From positions 1-64,000 of the forward strand of contig CAMDAH010000012.1 of the NCBI GenBank assembly GCA_945888625.1: DNA of 64,000 nucleotides, given 5' to 3'. This DNA comes from Chryseobacterium gleum (lineage in GTDB: Bacteria; Bacteroidota; Bacteroidia; Flavobacteriales_D; Crocinitomicaceae). Of the stretch, positions 26,632 through 35,227 are shown one piece after another. Position 1 is the first letter of the stretch. Every line of letters starts with the position of its first letter. Made by a program: the position numbers and the translations under genes. The notes beneath the pieces were generated by a model. It searched no databases, was not told where the DNA came from, and saw only the letters and a list, made by a program, of their open reading frames with translations.

Positions 26632-27348
26632 ATGCTGATAGGTTCGAATTACGACAAACTTGAATTAATAGTGGGAGACATCTTATTACTGGAACCCATC
26701 GGGTTCTTTGGCGACCTGCTCATTTTTTTAATTAGTGTTTATTTTGCCTATAAAATCATTAAACGCAATGTAAAATCGTCCTTTTTCACTTATTGGATTT
26801 GGTTCTTTTTGATTTTCGGAACATCAATGTTAATTGGGGGATTTGGACATTTGATGTACCACTATTGGGGCGAAAGTGGTAAATACATGGGTTGGTATAG
26901 TTCACTTTTCGCAACAATCTGTCTCGAATTGGCCTTCATTTCAATTTATCCCAATTTAGCAAGAAAAAAATTATTGACGTTTCTGGCTTTTGGGAAACTG
27001 ATTGCTGCTATTTTGCTGGAGTTTTACCTATTAAGTACAAATGATATCGATAAAAACGAAGCGCTTGGTGTAATTATCCCTTCGATAAACTCATTTATTG
27101 GCCTTGGCTATTGCGCTGGTTATTTAAGTTATTATTACCAAAATAAATTTGTGGTGCACTTCCACTATTTTTGGATCAGCATTCTAATTTTAATGCCAGC
27201 CAGTATATTTCAACTACTAAAAATAAATCCTCACCAATACTTTGACCGAAATGATGTGTCGCATTTATTACTAATTTTGACTTTATTTACTTTCTATAAA
27301 GGACTCCAAAAACTAGCTGTAATTGATCTCTCTAAAAGCTTGGATTAG
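26632..27348 (+). CDS. Seven-helix membrane protein (DUF6962-like)
   Basis: About 239 residues from the ATG at 26632; a TTG at 26611 inside the previous gene would add seven. Roughly seven transmembrane segments are visible, including FFGDLLIFLISVYFAYKII, FFTYWIWFFLIFGTSMLIGGFGHLMYHY, LLTFLAFGKLIAAILLEFYLL and FHYFWISILILMPASIF. Conserved-looking His residues (GHLMYHY, HFHYFW) lie within or beside helices, as in the alkaline ceramidase-like fold of this group; the DUF6962 name is from memory. It lies between an SDR gene and menA with overlapping or 1-nt junctions. Confidence 0.72.
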   Translation: MLIGSNYDKLELIVGDILLLEPIGFFGDLLIFLISVYFAYKIIKRNVKSSFFTYWIWFFLIFGTSMLIGGFGHLMYHYWGESGKYMGWYSSLFATICLELAFISIYPNLARKKLLTFLAFGKLIAAILLEFYLLSTNDIDKNEALGVIIPSINSFIGLGYCAGYLSYYYQNKFVVHFHYFWISILILMPASIFQLLKINPHQYFDRNDVSHLLLILTLFTFYKGLQKLAVIDLSKSLD

Positions 27349-28240
27349 CGCACTAAGATTACGGACGCTTCCCCTATCGATTTCGGGAATTCTGATGGGC
27401 ATTGCCTTGGCAAAGATAAATGGGCAATGGGATAATTTGATTTTTTTTGGCGCCCTGTGTGCCACGATTTCATTTCAAATTACCTCCAACCTGGCTAACG
27501 ACTTGGGAGATACCCTGAAAGGTACAGATAATGCCGAACGAATTGGGCCTTTACGCGGTGTTCAATCGGGACTAATTTCCAAAAACGCAATGATTGGCGC
27601 TATTTGCGTGTTCGTAATGTTAAGTTTTGCTTCCTCATTTCTTCTCCTCTTCCATTGTGCCGACTTGTTGAGTCCTTATGCAGTAACTTGCTATGCCATA
27701 CTTTCGCTACTTTGCGTTATTGCGGCAATTACCTACACAATAGGTAAAAAAGCATACGGTTATCACGGACTCGGCGATGCCATGGTTTTTATTTTTTTTG
27801 GATTAGTCGGTGTAATGGGCTCCTATGGTTTGTTTGGAAATACCCTGAATATAAATACCATTTTTGCTAGTTTAAGTATTGGTACTTGGAGTGTTGGTGT
27901 ATTAAATCTTAATAACATGCGCGACCGAGAAAATGATATGCGCTGCAACAAAAATACCATTGCAGTAAAACTCGGTTTTGAAGGCGCCAAAAAATATCAT
28001 TTCACCCTTGTAATTATAGGCATTTGCTCATGGATACTTCTCCTTATAAATAGCTATTTAGAGAACAAAAACATCCTTATTTTTCTTGCTTTTCTGCCCC
28101 TAATACTTTTTTTAAATCACCTTCAAAAAATAAAAAAAATAAATTTACCTATCGCGTTCGATCCCGAATTAAAAGTGCTTTCGTTGAGTACTTTTCTCGC
28201 GACGCTTTTTCTATTCGCAATTAGTTTTATTGAGCGTTAA
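27323..28240 (+). CDS. menA: 1,4-dihydroxy-2-naphthoate polyprenyltransferase
   Basis: MenA attaches the polyprenyl tail to 1,4-dihydroxy-2-naphthoate in menaquinone synthesis at the inner membrane. The 305-residue UbiA-family protein begins LKAWISALRLRTLPLSISGILMG, typical for MenA, and has the Asp-rich motifs NDLGDTLKGTDNAERIGP and NNMRDRENDMRCNKNTIAVKLG, with about eight or nine hydrophobic helices. The start is a TTG at 27323, 26 bp inside the previous gene; no ATG lies at the expected position and this TTG places the KAW motif correctly. Confidence 0.9.
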   Translation: MISLKAWISALRLRTLPLSISGILMGIALAKINGQWDNLIFFGALCATISFQITSNLANDLGDTLKGTDNAERIGPLRGVQSGLISKNAMIGAICVFVMLSFASSFLLLFHCADLLSPYAVTCYAILSLLCVIAAITYTIGKKAYGYHGLGDAMVFIFFGLVGVMGSYGLFGNTLNINTIFASLSIGTWSVGVLNLNNMRDRENDMRCNKNTIAVKLGFEGAKKYHFTLVIIGICSWILLLINSYLENKNILIFLAFLPLILFLNHLQKIKKINLPIAFDPELKVLSLSTFLATLFLFAISFIER

Positions 28241-28287
28241 ATTGTCTGATAATTAGGCTTCATCGGAGCATAACTAAAAAATAATAG

Positions 28288-28313
28288 TAACTTTGTACAC
28301 TTTAAAAAGTGTA
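28288..28313 (+). promoter_or_regulatory. etfBA promoter with perfect palindrome
   Basis: TAACTTTG (28288-28295) is a perfect -7 match. Directly after it lies TACACTTTAAAAAGTGTA (28296-28313), an inverted repeat with 8-bp perfect arms and a 2-nt centre, ending 2 nt before the etfB ATG. It spans the predicted transcription start and looks like an operator for a dimeric repressor. A weak mRNA hairpin over the start site is the alternative. Confidence 0.6.
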
Positions 28314-28315
28314 AA

Positions 28316-29056
28316 ATGAATATTCTAGTTTGTATAAGTAAATCCCCCGATACTACGTCAAAAATTGCATTTGTTCAAGACAATAAAGTGTTTGATGAAA
28401 CTGGTGTGCAATACATTGTTAACCCTTATGATGAATGGTACGCGTTAGTTAGGGCGCTTGAATTAAAAGAAAGTTTAGGTGGGCAAGTTACCATCATTAC
28501 TGTTGGCTTGGCAAACGACGAAGCAATCATGCGAAAAGCCCTAGCGATTGGTGCAGATGAAGCCATTAGAATTAATGCTGAAGCAAAAGATGCCTACTTC
28601 ACGGCGTGTCAAATTGGAAATTATGCCAAAGAAAAAGGCTTTGATTTAATTTTAACAGGCAAAGAAACTATCAATTTTAACGGTTCACAGGTCGGAGGAA
28701 TGATTTCGGAAGTGCTTGACCTACCGTTTCTTTCCCTTGCGTCTAAACTAACTGTCGATGGCCAAACTGTCCATGTTGAACGAGAAATTGCCGGTGGAAT
28801 ACAGGTAGTGGAGTGCCATTTACCGCTTGTCATATCATGTGCGAAAGGAATGGCTGAACCACGAATTCCAAATATGCGAGGGATAATGGCGGCAAGAACA
28901 AAGCCCTTACAAATCATAGAGCCAATAAATATCGAGGAACTTACCAGCTATGTGTCGTTTGTAACACCTGCAACCAAGGCGACAGTAAAAATTATAGATT
29001 CAGCAAACATGGATGAACTAGTCCGCTTATTGCACAGTGAAGCAAAAGTTATATAA
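28316..29056 (+). CDS. etfB: Electron transfer flavoprotein subunit beta
   Basis: EtfB pairs with EtfA to carry electrons from acyl-CoA dehydrogenases to the respiratory chain; it binds AMP. The 246 residues begin MNILVCISKSPDTTSKI and contain INPYDEWYALVRALEL-like text (NPYDEWYALVRALELKE), GADEAIRI, LTGKETINFNGSQVGGMISEVLDLPF and VLISCAKGMAEPRIPNMRGIMAARTKP-like text. All are EtfB signatures. etfA follows after 17 nt. A palindrome on the promoter suggests regulation with fatty acid or amino acid oxidation. Confidence 0.95.
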   Translation: MNILVCISKSPDTTSKIAFVQDNKVFDETGVQYIVNPYDEWYALVRALELKESLGGQVTIITVGLANDEAIMRKALAIGADEAIRINAEAKDAYFTACQIGNYAKEKGFDLILTGKETINFNGSQVGGMISEVLDLPFLSLASKLTVDGQTVHVEREIAGGIQVVECHLPLVISCAKGMAEPRIPNMRGIMAARTKPLQIIEPINIEELTSYVSFVTPATKATVKIIDSANMDELVRLLHSEAKVI

Positions 29057-29073
29057 TTATAAAAATAAAAAAA

Positions 29074-30015
29074 ATGGTTTTAGTTTATTTAACAACGCAA
29101 AATGGTCTATCAAAGTCTGCACTTGAAACAGTAAGCTATGCTAGAAAATTAGCGGATGATGTCGCCGTCATAACTTGTGGCAACGCGTCAGAAAACGATT
29201 TGTCTGTCCTCGGTGAATACGGCGCGAAATCGATTTTAATCCATCGCGCCATCAACGGAGAAGACCATCAACAACTTACACGCTTAATTGCTTCATTTGC
29301 TAATTCACTTGCTGTAAACACTGTTTTATTTTCGCACGATTTCGTTGGGAAAGCAGTTGCTCCAAGACTATCCGTGCGACTAAAAGCTGGATTAATTTCA
29401 GGTGCTATTGACTTGCCTGCTGCTGATGGGTCAATTAAAGTAAACGTGTTTTCGGGAAAGGCAATGGCCTACGTAAAAGTTAATACTTCCATTAAAATTA
29501 TTTCCTTGTTGCCAAATAGTGTTCCCGCAGAAAATAACCCTGTTGCCTGTACATTTCAGGAAGTAAGTGATGATTTTGGAACAGCAGCGATTACCATTTT
29601 ATCGACTAAAAAACCGGAAGGTGATATTCCACTTCCCGAAGCAGAGTTAGTCGTTTCGGCAGGAAGGGGGATGAAGGGACCCGAAAATTGGACGATGATT
29701 GAAAACTTAGCACAAGCACTGGGTGCAGCAACTGCATGCTCTCGACCTGTTGCTGATATTGGCTGGCGACCGCATCACGAACATGTTGGTCAAACGGGAG
29801 TTGCCATTCGTCCGAACCTTTACATTGCAATCGGTATTTCCGGTGCAATTCAACATTTAGCAGGTGTAAATGGATCTAAAGTGATCGTGGTGGTGAATAG
29901 CGATAGTGAGGCTCCTTTTTTTAAAGCGGCTGACTACGGTGTTATTGGCGATGCTTTTGATGTTATTCCTAAACTGACAGAAGCCGTGAGAAAATTTAGA
30001 GCAGAAAACAATTAG
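29074..30015 (+). CDS. etfA: Electron transfer flavoprotein subunit alpha
   Basis: EtfA holds the redox-active FAD. The 313 residues have an N-terminal domain (AKSILIHRAI, TVLFSHDFVGKAVAPRLSVRL) and the C-terminal FAD-binding region VVSAGRGMKGPENW, AATACSRPVADIGW, HVGQTGVAIRPNLYIAIGISGAIQHLAG and VVVNSDSEAPFFKAADYGVIGDAFDVIPKL, the ETF alpha signature. Length is normal. It forms an operon with etfB. Confidence 0.95.
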   Translation: MVLVYLTTQNGLSKSALETVSYARKLADDVAVITCGNASENDLSVLGEYGAKSILIHRAINGEDHQQLTRLIASFANSLAVNTVLFSHDFVGKAVAPRLSVRLKAGLISGAIDLPAADGSIKVNVFSGKAMAYVKVNTSIKIISLLPNSVPAENNPVACTFQEVSDDFGTAAITILSTKKPEGDIPLPEAELVVSAGRGMKGPENWTMIENLAQALGAATACSRPVADIGWRPHHEHVGQTGVAIRPNLYIAIGISGAIQHLAGVNGSKVIVVVNSDSEAPFFKAADYGVIGDAFDVIPKLTEAVRKFRAENN

Positions 30016-30058
30016 TCATTATTTTTTGTAATTTTAGCTTAAGACAATTTTCGAAAAA

Positions 30059-30670
30059 ATGAAAAAAATAGCCCTAGAAATAGCTGGTATCACTTATAGC
30101 CAAACTCAATCAGGGTCGTACGTCCTTACCCTATCCGAAGAGAATGGGAAAAGAAAATTACCCATTGTTATTGGTGGATTTGAGGCACAAGCCATCGCAA
30201 TAGAATTGGAAAAAATGTCTCCTAACCGTCCACTTACTCATGATTTGTTTAAATCTTTCTGCGAATCGTATTCCGTTAATGTTACCGAAGTGATTATTTA
30301 CAAATTTTTTGAGGGTGTTTTTTATGCTAAGATAATTTGCATTAAAGAAAATGAAGTTACGGAAATCGACTCAAGGACGTCAGATGCAATTGCTATAGGC
30401 ATTCGGTTTGATTGCCCTATTTATTCTTATGAGAGCATATTGGATGAGGTTGGTTCTACCAATGAGCGAAAAGAATATAATCGGGATGAATCAACAGATG
30501 AGGATCAAGAACAGTTGGAAATAAACGACTCATCACGAGAAGATTTTTTTGCCGAAATCAATGAATCTATCGAAGAAATGAAGTTGCGACTCCAAGACGC
30601 TATCAGTCAAGAGGATTACGAATTGGCCTCGTATTTAAGGGATGAAATTGCGAAGAAATCCATTAAATAA
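30059..30670 (+). CDS. Bifunctional nuclease (BFN/DUF151) with UVR motif
   Basis: A 203-residue protein. Residues 1 to about 140 form the BFN domain (YVLTLSEENGKRKLPIVIGGFEAQAIAIELE, PLTHDLF, RTSDAIAIGIRFDCPIY). Residues about 165-200 form a UvrB/UvrC interaction motif (LRLQDAISQEDYELASYLRDEI). Bacterial and plant BFN proteins have reported DNase/RNase activity; the UVR motif may link it to other proteins or to stress. It is followed by the nucleoside permease with a 1-base overlap (TAATG), which hints at co-regulation of nucleic acid turnover and nucleoside uptake. Confidence 0.9.
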   Translation: MKKIALEIAGITYSQTQSGSYVLTLSEENGKRKLPIVIGGFEAQAIAIELEKMSPNRPLTHDLFKSFCESYSVNVTEVIIYKFFEGVFYAKIICIKENEVTEIDSRTSDAIAIGIRFDCPIYSYESILDEVGSTNERKEYNRDESTDEDQEQLEINDSSREDFFAEINESIEEMKLRLQDAISQEDYELASYLRDEIAKKSIK

Positions 30671-31965
30671 TGATTGAAAACGCAACACCGCTTTCCACCA
30701 ATTCCACGTTTAGTATAAAATTGAAATTAATCGTTATGATTTTCTTTCAATATTTTATTTGGGGTGCTTGGTTGATTACTATTGCCAACTACTGGTTTAC
30801 CACCAAACAATGGAACGCCACAGCATTCGGTGCCATTTTTACGACCATGGGAATTTCTTCCGTCTTTATGCCTAGCTTAATGGGAATTGTCGCTGATCGT
30901 TACATGAACGCAGAACGCTTATTTGCATTACTACATGTCTTAGGGGGGATTAGCTTAATGGCACTACCATTTGTCACTAATTCGTTCACTTTTTTCTGGG
31001 TTATCTTAATGGCAATGCTTTTTTATATGCCAACGATAGCGATTTCAAATTCAATTAGTTATAGCGTATTAACGAAGTATAACTTAGAGATTGTAAAAAC
31101 ATTTCCTCCCATTCGTGTTTGGGGAACCATCGGATTTATTGCAGCCATGTGGTTGACAAATTTAACCGGAAATAAAGCGTCCGCAAATCAATTTTACTTT
31201 GCTGGAATAGCGGCAGTTATTTTAGCTGTTTATGCGCTTAGCTTACCAAAATGCCCTCCAATCCCGAAAGAAAATACGAAACAAAGTTGGGTTCAAGTTC
31301 TTGGTTTAGATGCCTTTAAATTATTAGCTTCCTACAAAATGCTCATCTTCTTTCTGTTTTCGTTATTGTTAGGCGGAGCACTGCAACTAACCAATATGTA
31401 TGGCGATGTATTCCTTGACCACTTTAAGGAAATTCCTAAGTATGCTGATTCATTTGCTGTAAAATATTCGACTATTATTATGTCCATTTCGCAAATATCA
31501 GAAACACTTTTTATCCTTGCGATTCCATTTTTCTTGTATCGATTTGGCATCAAAAAAGTAATGATAATTAGCATGGTAGCATGGGTATTACGCTTTGGAC
31601 TCCTCGCCTATGCCAATCCTGCAGACGGACTTTGGATGATTATTATTTCCTGTATCGTCTACGGTATGGCATTCGACTTTTTTAACATCTCAGGATCGCT
31701 CTTCGTTGATTCATCCGTTGACCCAAGCATACGATCGAGTGCCCAGGGATTATTCATGATGATGACAAACGGTTTTGGTGCAATATTAGGAAGTCTTGTT
31801 AGCGGTGTTTTAATTGATTATTATTTTTTGTTTAAAGATGGCAGTAAGGATTGGACGAATATATGGATCTGTTTCTCACTATATGCTTTATTCATCGCTG
31901 TATTTTTTACGCTACTTTTTCGTCACAAACACGACCCCGCGCAATTGGGGGAGATCAAACATTAA
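30670..31965 (+). CDS. Nucleoside:H+ symporter (NupG/XapB family)
   Basis: A 431-residue major facilitator with about twelve helices. The family signature is near the N-terminus (LIVMIFFQYFIWGAWLITIANYW), followed by MGISSVFMPSLMGIVADRYMNAERLFALLHVLGG and FPPIRVWGTIGFIAAMW, then DFFNISGSLFVDSSVDPSIRSSAQGLFMMMTNGFGA. These match the nucleoside proton symporter family better than other MFS groups. It starts at the last base of the preceding stop codon and is probably co-transcribed with the nuclease gene. Confidence 0.9.
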   Translation: MIENATPLSTNSTFSIKLKLIVMIFFQYFIWGAWLITIANYWFTTKQWNATAFGAIFTTMGISSVFMPSLMGIVADRYMNAERLFALLHVLGGISLMALPFVTNSFTFFWVILMAMLFYMPTIAISNSISYSVLTKYNLEIVKTFPPIRVWGTIGFIAAMWLTNLTGNKASANQFYFAGIAAVILAVYALSLPKCPPIPKENTKQSWVQVLGLDAFKLLASYKMLIFFLFSLLLGGALQLTNMYGDVFLDHFKEIPKYADSFAVKYSTIIMSISQISETLFILAIPFFLYRFGIKKVMIISMVAWVLRFGLLAYANPADGLWMIIISCIVYGMAFDFFNISGSLFVDSSVDPSIRSSAQGLFMMMTNGFGAILGSLVSGVLIDYYFLFKDGSKDWTNIWICFSLYALFIAVFFTLLFRHKHDPAQLGEIKH

Positions 31966-32012
31966 ATAATTCAAACTATATTAGTAAAAAATTAATAACC
32001 TAAAAATAAACC

Positions 32013-32369
32013 ATGAAAAAATTAATCTCAGTTCTTAGCCTCATTTTACTATGTTCATTTTCGATAAGTGCGCAAAAATCAACCCCCTACATTGGTACTA
32101 TCGATGGAAAAGACCTAAAAGCCACCTTTGAATTGCATAGTGGAGAAAGCTCAGGGACCTTCTTTGTTACTAGCCAACCTGCGGATAACTACCAAATGAC
32201 TACGACCAACAAAACTAATCAGGAAATTGAAATTCGTATTACTTTAAATTCGACTAAATATGGTAGTGGTACCTTAGCAAAAAGTTTAAAAGACGGCAAA
32301 GTTAAGATCGAGGGCAACATCACAAAAGCTGATGGCACAACCGCTTTTCTAGTGCTCATAGAAGAATAA
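32013..32369 (+). CDS. Small exported protein, unknown function
   Basis: A 118-residue protein with a clear signal peptide (MKKLISVLSLILLCSFSISAQ). The mature part is rich in Thr, Ser and Lys with alternating polar and hydrophobic residues (GTIDGKDLKATFELHSGESSGTF, EIEIRITLNSTKYGSGTLAK), suggesting a small beta-sandwich. No cysteine, no lipobox and no known family are visible. It sits 47 nt after the permease and before a terminator-like hairpin. Confidence 0.72.
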   Translation: MKKLISVLSLILLCSFSISAQKSTPYIGTIDGKDLKATFELHSGESSGTFFVTSQPADNYQMTTTNKTNQEIEIRITLNSTKYGSGTLAKSLKDGKVKIEGNITKADGTTAFLVLIEE

Positions 32370-32385
32370 AAAGTAAATTTTAATT

Positions 32386-32432
32386 CCTTGGGTGACGTTT
32401 TCCAATTGAATAAAGGTAAAATGTCGCCAAGG
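32386..32432. terminator. Probable bidirectional terminator hairpin
   Basis: The two arms CCTTGGGTGACGTTTTCC (32386-32403) and GGTAAAATGTCGCCAAGG (32415-32432) pair over about 16 positions with two single-base bulges and two G-U pairs, leaving an 11-nt loop. It lies between two convergent genes, where a shared terminator is expected. No long T run follows on either side. Confidence 0.55.
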
Positions 32433-32440
32433 TTAATAAG

Positions 32441-34057
32441 CTATTTTTTAAAAATAGTATCTCCACTACTAAAATAAGAGCGTTTATTATTTTTTTCTTG
32501 TTCGAAAAATTCTACATAACTCTCAGGATTAGTTATATTTTCTCTTTCAGAGATTAATTGTACTGTAATATTTTTATTTTTTGCTTGTATCACAAAATCT
32601 TCGAATATTTCTATAATATCGCTGTCAATGTATTTACTATTCCTCACGTTAATTTCCAAAGTTATGTCATTAGGCAGACTTGCAAGTTGTTTTGTAATTG
32701 CGCCTTTGTTTAAAAAGGTTGCTTCTTCTGCCAAAGTCATTTTAACTAATTTATCATTTATTTTGTCGATGTTTAGAAATGAAGCATTTTGATAATTTTT
32801 AATGATAATTACTATTACCCCCAAAAATAACCCAACGGAAATACCCCATAATAAATCTTTAGCAACGATAACTACAATTGTAGCCACAAAAGGCAAAAAT
32901 TGTGTCCACCCTTTACTCCACATTTTTTTGAATAAGCTCGGTTTCGCAAGTTTATAACCCACTACTATTAGAACTGCTGCTAAAACAGATAATGGAATAT
33001 GATTCAGTATTTTTGGCAATGCTAAAACCGCAAGTAATAGTAAAAGTCCGTGAATAATTGTGGACAGTTTACTTTTGGCGTTTGACTGTATATTGGCTGA
33101 ACTTCTAACAATCACTTGCGTTAAAGGCAAACCTCCAATCAGACCAGAAATAATATTTCCTGTTCCTTGCGCAAACAGTTCGCGATTAGTGGGCGTTACG
33201 TTTTTATCCGGATCTATTTTGTCTGTTGCTTCTACGCTCAATAACGTTTCTAAACTCGCAATTAAAGCTATAGTAAATGCTACTGTCAAAACCTTTGGAT
33301 TTGTGATGGCACTAAAATCGGGAAAAGTAAGGAATCCTCGCAAATCATTAAGATTCTTAGCCACAGGAATGGAAACTAAATGAATATCTTTTACAGCTAA
33401 AATCGAGTAATTGTCAAAAATTAATTTAGTGATTGTACCAAGCAAAACAGCCACAATAGCTCCTTGTATAACTTTGAATATTTTTGATTTTTTAGATAAA
33501 ACTGTGTCCCAAAAAATAATCAAGGCCAAACCTGTAAAACCAATGATAACTGGACCTATACTGATATTGCCAATTATATGAGAAATCGCTGAAAATGTAT
33601 TTTCACCCGTTGTCTCTATAAACTCATCGGCTCCCATTGGCTCTGAATCGTATCCAAATAAATGTGGAATTTGTTTTAAGATGATAATAATTCCAATGCC
33701 CGAAAGCATTCCAAGTATCACACTGTTAGGGAAGAAATATCCTATTATCCCCAATCTTAAGATACCAAATAATATCTGTATTATACCCGATAAAACTACA
33801 GCTACTAGAAATACCTCAAAACTACCTAGTTCCGTAATTGAAGCGGCTACTATAGCAGCAAGACCAGCCGCGGGACCTGATACACCCATATTAGAACCAC
33901 TCAATGCACCTACAACAATTCCTCCTATTACACCAGATATCAATCCTGATAAAAGTGGTGCTCCTGATGCTAACGCTATACCTAAACACAAGGGCAATGC
34001 AACAAAAAAAACAACTACACTCGCCGGAAAATCACTTTTTAAATTTTTTAAATACAT
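32441..34057 (-). CDS. SulP-family anion (probable bicarbonate) transporter
   Basis: A 538-residue SulP transporter. The membrane domain starts LKSDFPASVVVFFVALPLCLGIALASGAPLLSGLISGVIGGIVVG and contains SGPAAGLAAIVAA and the IVRSSANIQSNAKSKLSTIIHG region. The C-terminal STAS-type domain (about 430-520) has LPNDITLEINVRNSKYIDSDIIEIFEDF. SulP proteins move sulfate, bicarbonate or other anions. A carbonic anhydrase gene lies 2 nt upstream in the same operon, which favours bicarbonate, as in BicA-type or SulP-carbonic anhydrase systems; that assignment is inference. Confidence 0.9.
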   Translation of the reverse strand: MYLKNLKSDFPASVVVFFVALPLCLGIALASGAPLLSGLISGVIGGIVVGALSGSNMGVSGPAAGLAAIVAASITELGSFEVFLVAVVLSGIIQILFGILRLGIIGYFFPNSVILGMLSGIGIIIILKQIPHLFGYDSEPMGADEFIETTGENTFSAISHIIGNISIGPVIIGFTGLALIIFWDTVLSKKSKIFKVIQGAIVAVLLGTITKLIFDNYSILAVKDIHLVSIPVAKNLNDLRGFLTFPDFSAITNPKVLTVAFTIALIASLETLLSVEATDKIDPDKNVTPTNRELFAQGTGNIISGLIGGLPLTQVIVRSSANIQSNAKSKLSTIIHGLLLLLAVLALPKILNHIPLSVLAAVLIVVGYKLAKPSLFKKMWSKGWTQFLPFVATIVVIVAKDLLWGISVGLFLGVIVIIIKNYQNASFLNIDKINDKLVKMTLAEEATFLNKGAITKQLASLPNDITLEINVRNSKYIDSDIIEIFEDFVIQAKNKNITVQLISERENITNPESYVEFFEQEKNNKRSYFSSGDTIFKK

Positions 34058-34059
34058 AT

Positions 34060-34701
34060 TTACGAAATAAAAGCTGTTTCTGAATAATAGGTAACTTGTC
34101 CTGTTGATAAATCATGCATTCCTCCGATTATGCCGATTTCGCCGCTTTTAATCATTTGTTCAAGAATGGTACTTCGCTCCATGACTGCTTTAACTGTTCT
34201 TTTAACATTTATGGCAGCGACATTTTCTACAAAAATTGCATTTTGAGATGTGCGATTATCTTGCGTTTCTTGTTCTTCTTCAACAGCTGGTCTTATTTTA
34301 GACAATAAGGCAGTTAAATTACCCATTTCGACATGGTCGCATGCGCCCTTAATAGCGCCACATTTGGAGTGCCCCAGTACAACAATAATCTTTGAACCCG
34401 CAACTTTACAGCCAAATTCCATACTACCCAAAATATCTTCGTTAATGATGTTTCCAGCAATACGCACGCTAAAGATATCGCCTAGTCCTTGATCAAAAAT
34501 AAGTTCGGCAGAGGTTCTGCTATCAATACAACTTAAAACTACAGCGAATGGATGCTGCCCATCGGAGGTTTCGTTCGCCTGTTGTAATAAGTTACGGTTT
34601 GCTTTTAAATTATTTACAAACCGATTATTTCCTTCTTCTAATAATTTTAATGCGTTTGCAGGAGAAAGGGACTCCTGTTTTTCTTTAGTCAATGTTTTCA
34701 T
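34060..34701 (-). CDS. Beta-class carbonic anhydrase
   Basis: Interconverts CO2 and bicarbonate. From the ATG at 34701 (MKTLTKEKQESLSPANALKLLEEGN) the protein is 213 residues; an upstream start at 34785 would add an implausible 28-residue hydrophobic stretch. Zinc ligands are visible: C58-x-D60-x-R62 in VVLSCIDSRTSAE, and H111 and C114 in VVLGHSKCGAIKG. The gene ends 2 nt before the SulP gene, forming a probable two-gene bicarbonate unit. Confidence 0.94.
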   Translation of the reverse strand: MKTLTKEKQESLSPANALKLLEEGNNRFVNNLKANRNLLQQANETSDGQHPFAVVLSCIDSRTSAELIFDQGLGDIFSVRIAGNIINEDILGSMEFGCKVAGSKIIVVLGHSKCGAIKGACDHVEMGNLTALLSKIRPAVEEEQETQDNRTSQNAIFVENVAAINVKRTVKAVMERSTILEQMIKSGEIGIIGGMHDLSTGQVTYYSETAFIS

Positions 34702-34861
34702 GTTCAATAAAATAAGGTGAAAAATATTGTTAAAAATGATGATAAGACAATGGAAAGAGATGCAACCGAACAACTCAAAAAACAAAAAATTAGCTAAATT
34801 TAATGATTCGGAAAAGACATTCTGCTGAACGTGGCCACTAACTTGAGTAAAAACTCAAAAG

Positions 34862-35218
34862 TCATATCATCTCCGGAGGAGAATACGTTGCTTCTAAAAA
34901 AACGGGCTGAAGTTTCTGATTTCTTAAAAATGCAAACGATTCGTTTTCATAGCCGTAAGCAGCAGAAAGAGCGATCGATATTTGCTTATTATACAATTTA
35001 AAAAAGTCTTTATTATTTTCATCTTCCAAATCCTCTGATGAACAATCACCGCCAGATTCCTCCGTTGGTGATTTTTCAACTAGGGAAATTTCCTGCTCAA
35101 ATTGAACTGGAACTATGGAATAAGCTAATTGCATTACAAAAAGCAACAGAAATAAAACCTTGTAAAAAGTGGTCTTTTTATTCACACACAAATATAATTT
35201 ACTAATCCTTGAAATCAA
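34862..35218 (-). CDS. Small exported protein after kbl
   Basis: A 118-residue protein with a basic N-terminus and hydrophobic segment (about residues 18-36, FYKVLFLLLFVMQLAYSIVP) that works as signal peptide or anchor. An acidic middle (EESGGDCSSEDLEDENNKD) and a Pro-rich end (PVFLEATYSPPEMI) follow. Bacteroidota genomes contain many small exported proteins with similar Pro-Pro ends, but I recognise no family. It lies 9 nt after the kbl stop on the same strand, so it may be the last gene of that operon. Confidence 0.62.
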   Translation of the reverse strand: MISRISKLYLCVNKKTTFYKVLFLLLFVMQLAYSIVPVQFEQEISLVEKSPTEESGGDCSSEDLEDENNKDFFKLYNKQISIALSAAYGYENESFAFLRNQKLQPVFLEATYSPPEMI

Positions 35219-35227
35219 AACTTTAGA

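Noticed and set aside
30043-30059. TTTTCGAAAA palindrome before the bifunctional nuclease gene
   Set aside because: A 10-bp palindrome in such AT-rich leader DNA is expected by chance and no clean -7 box accompanies it.
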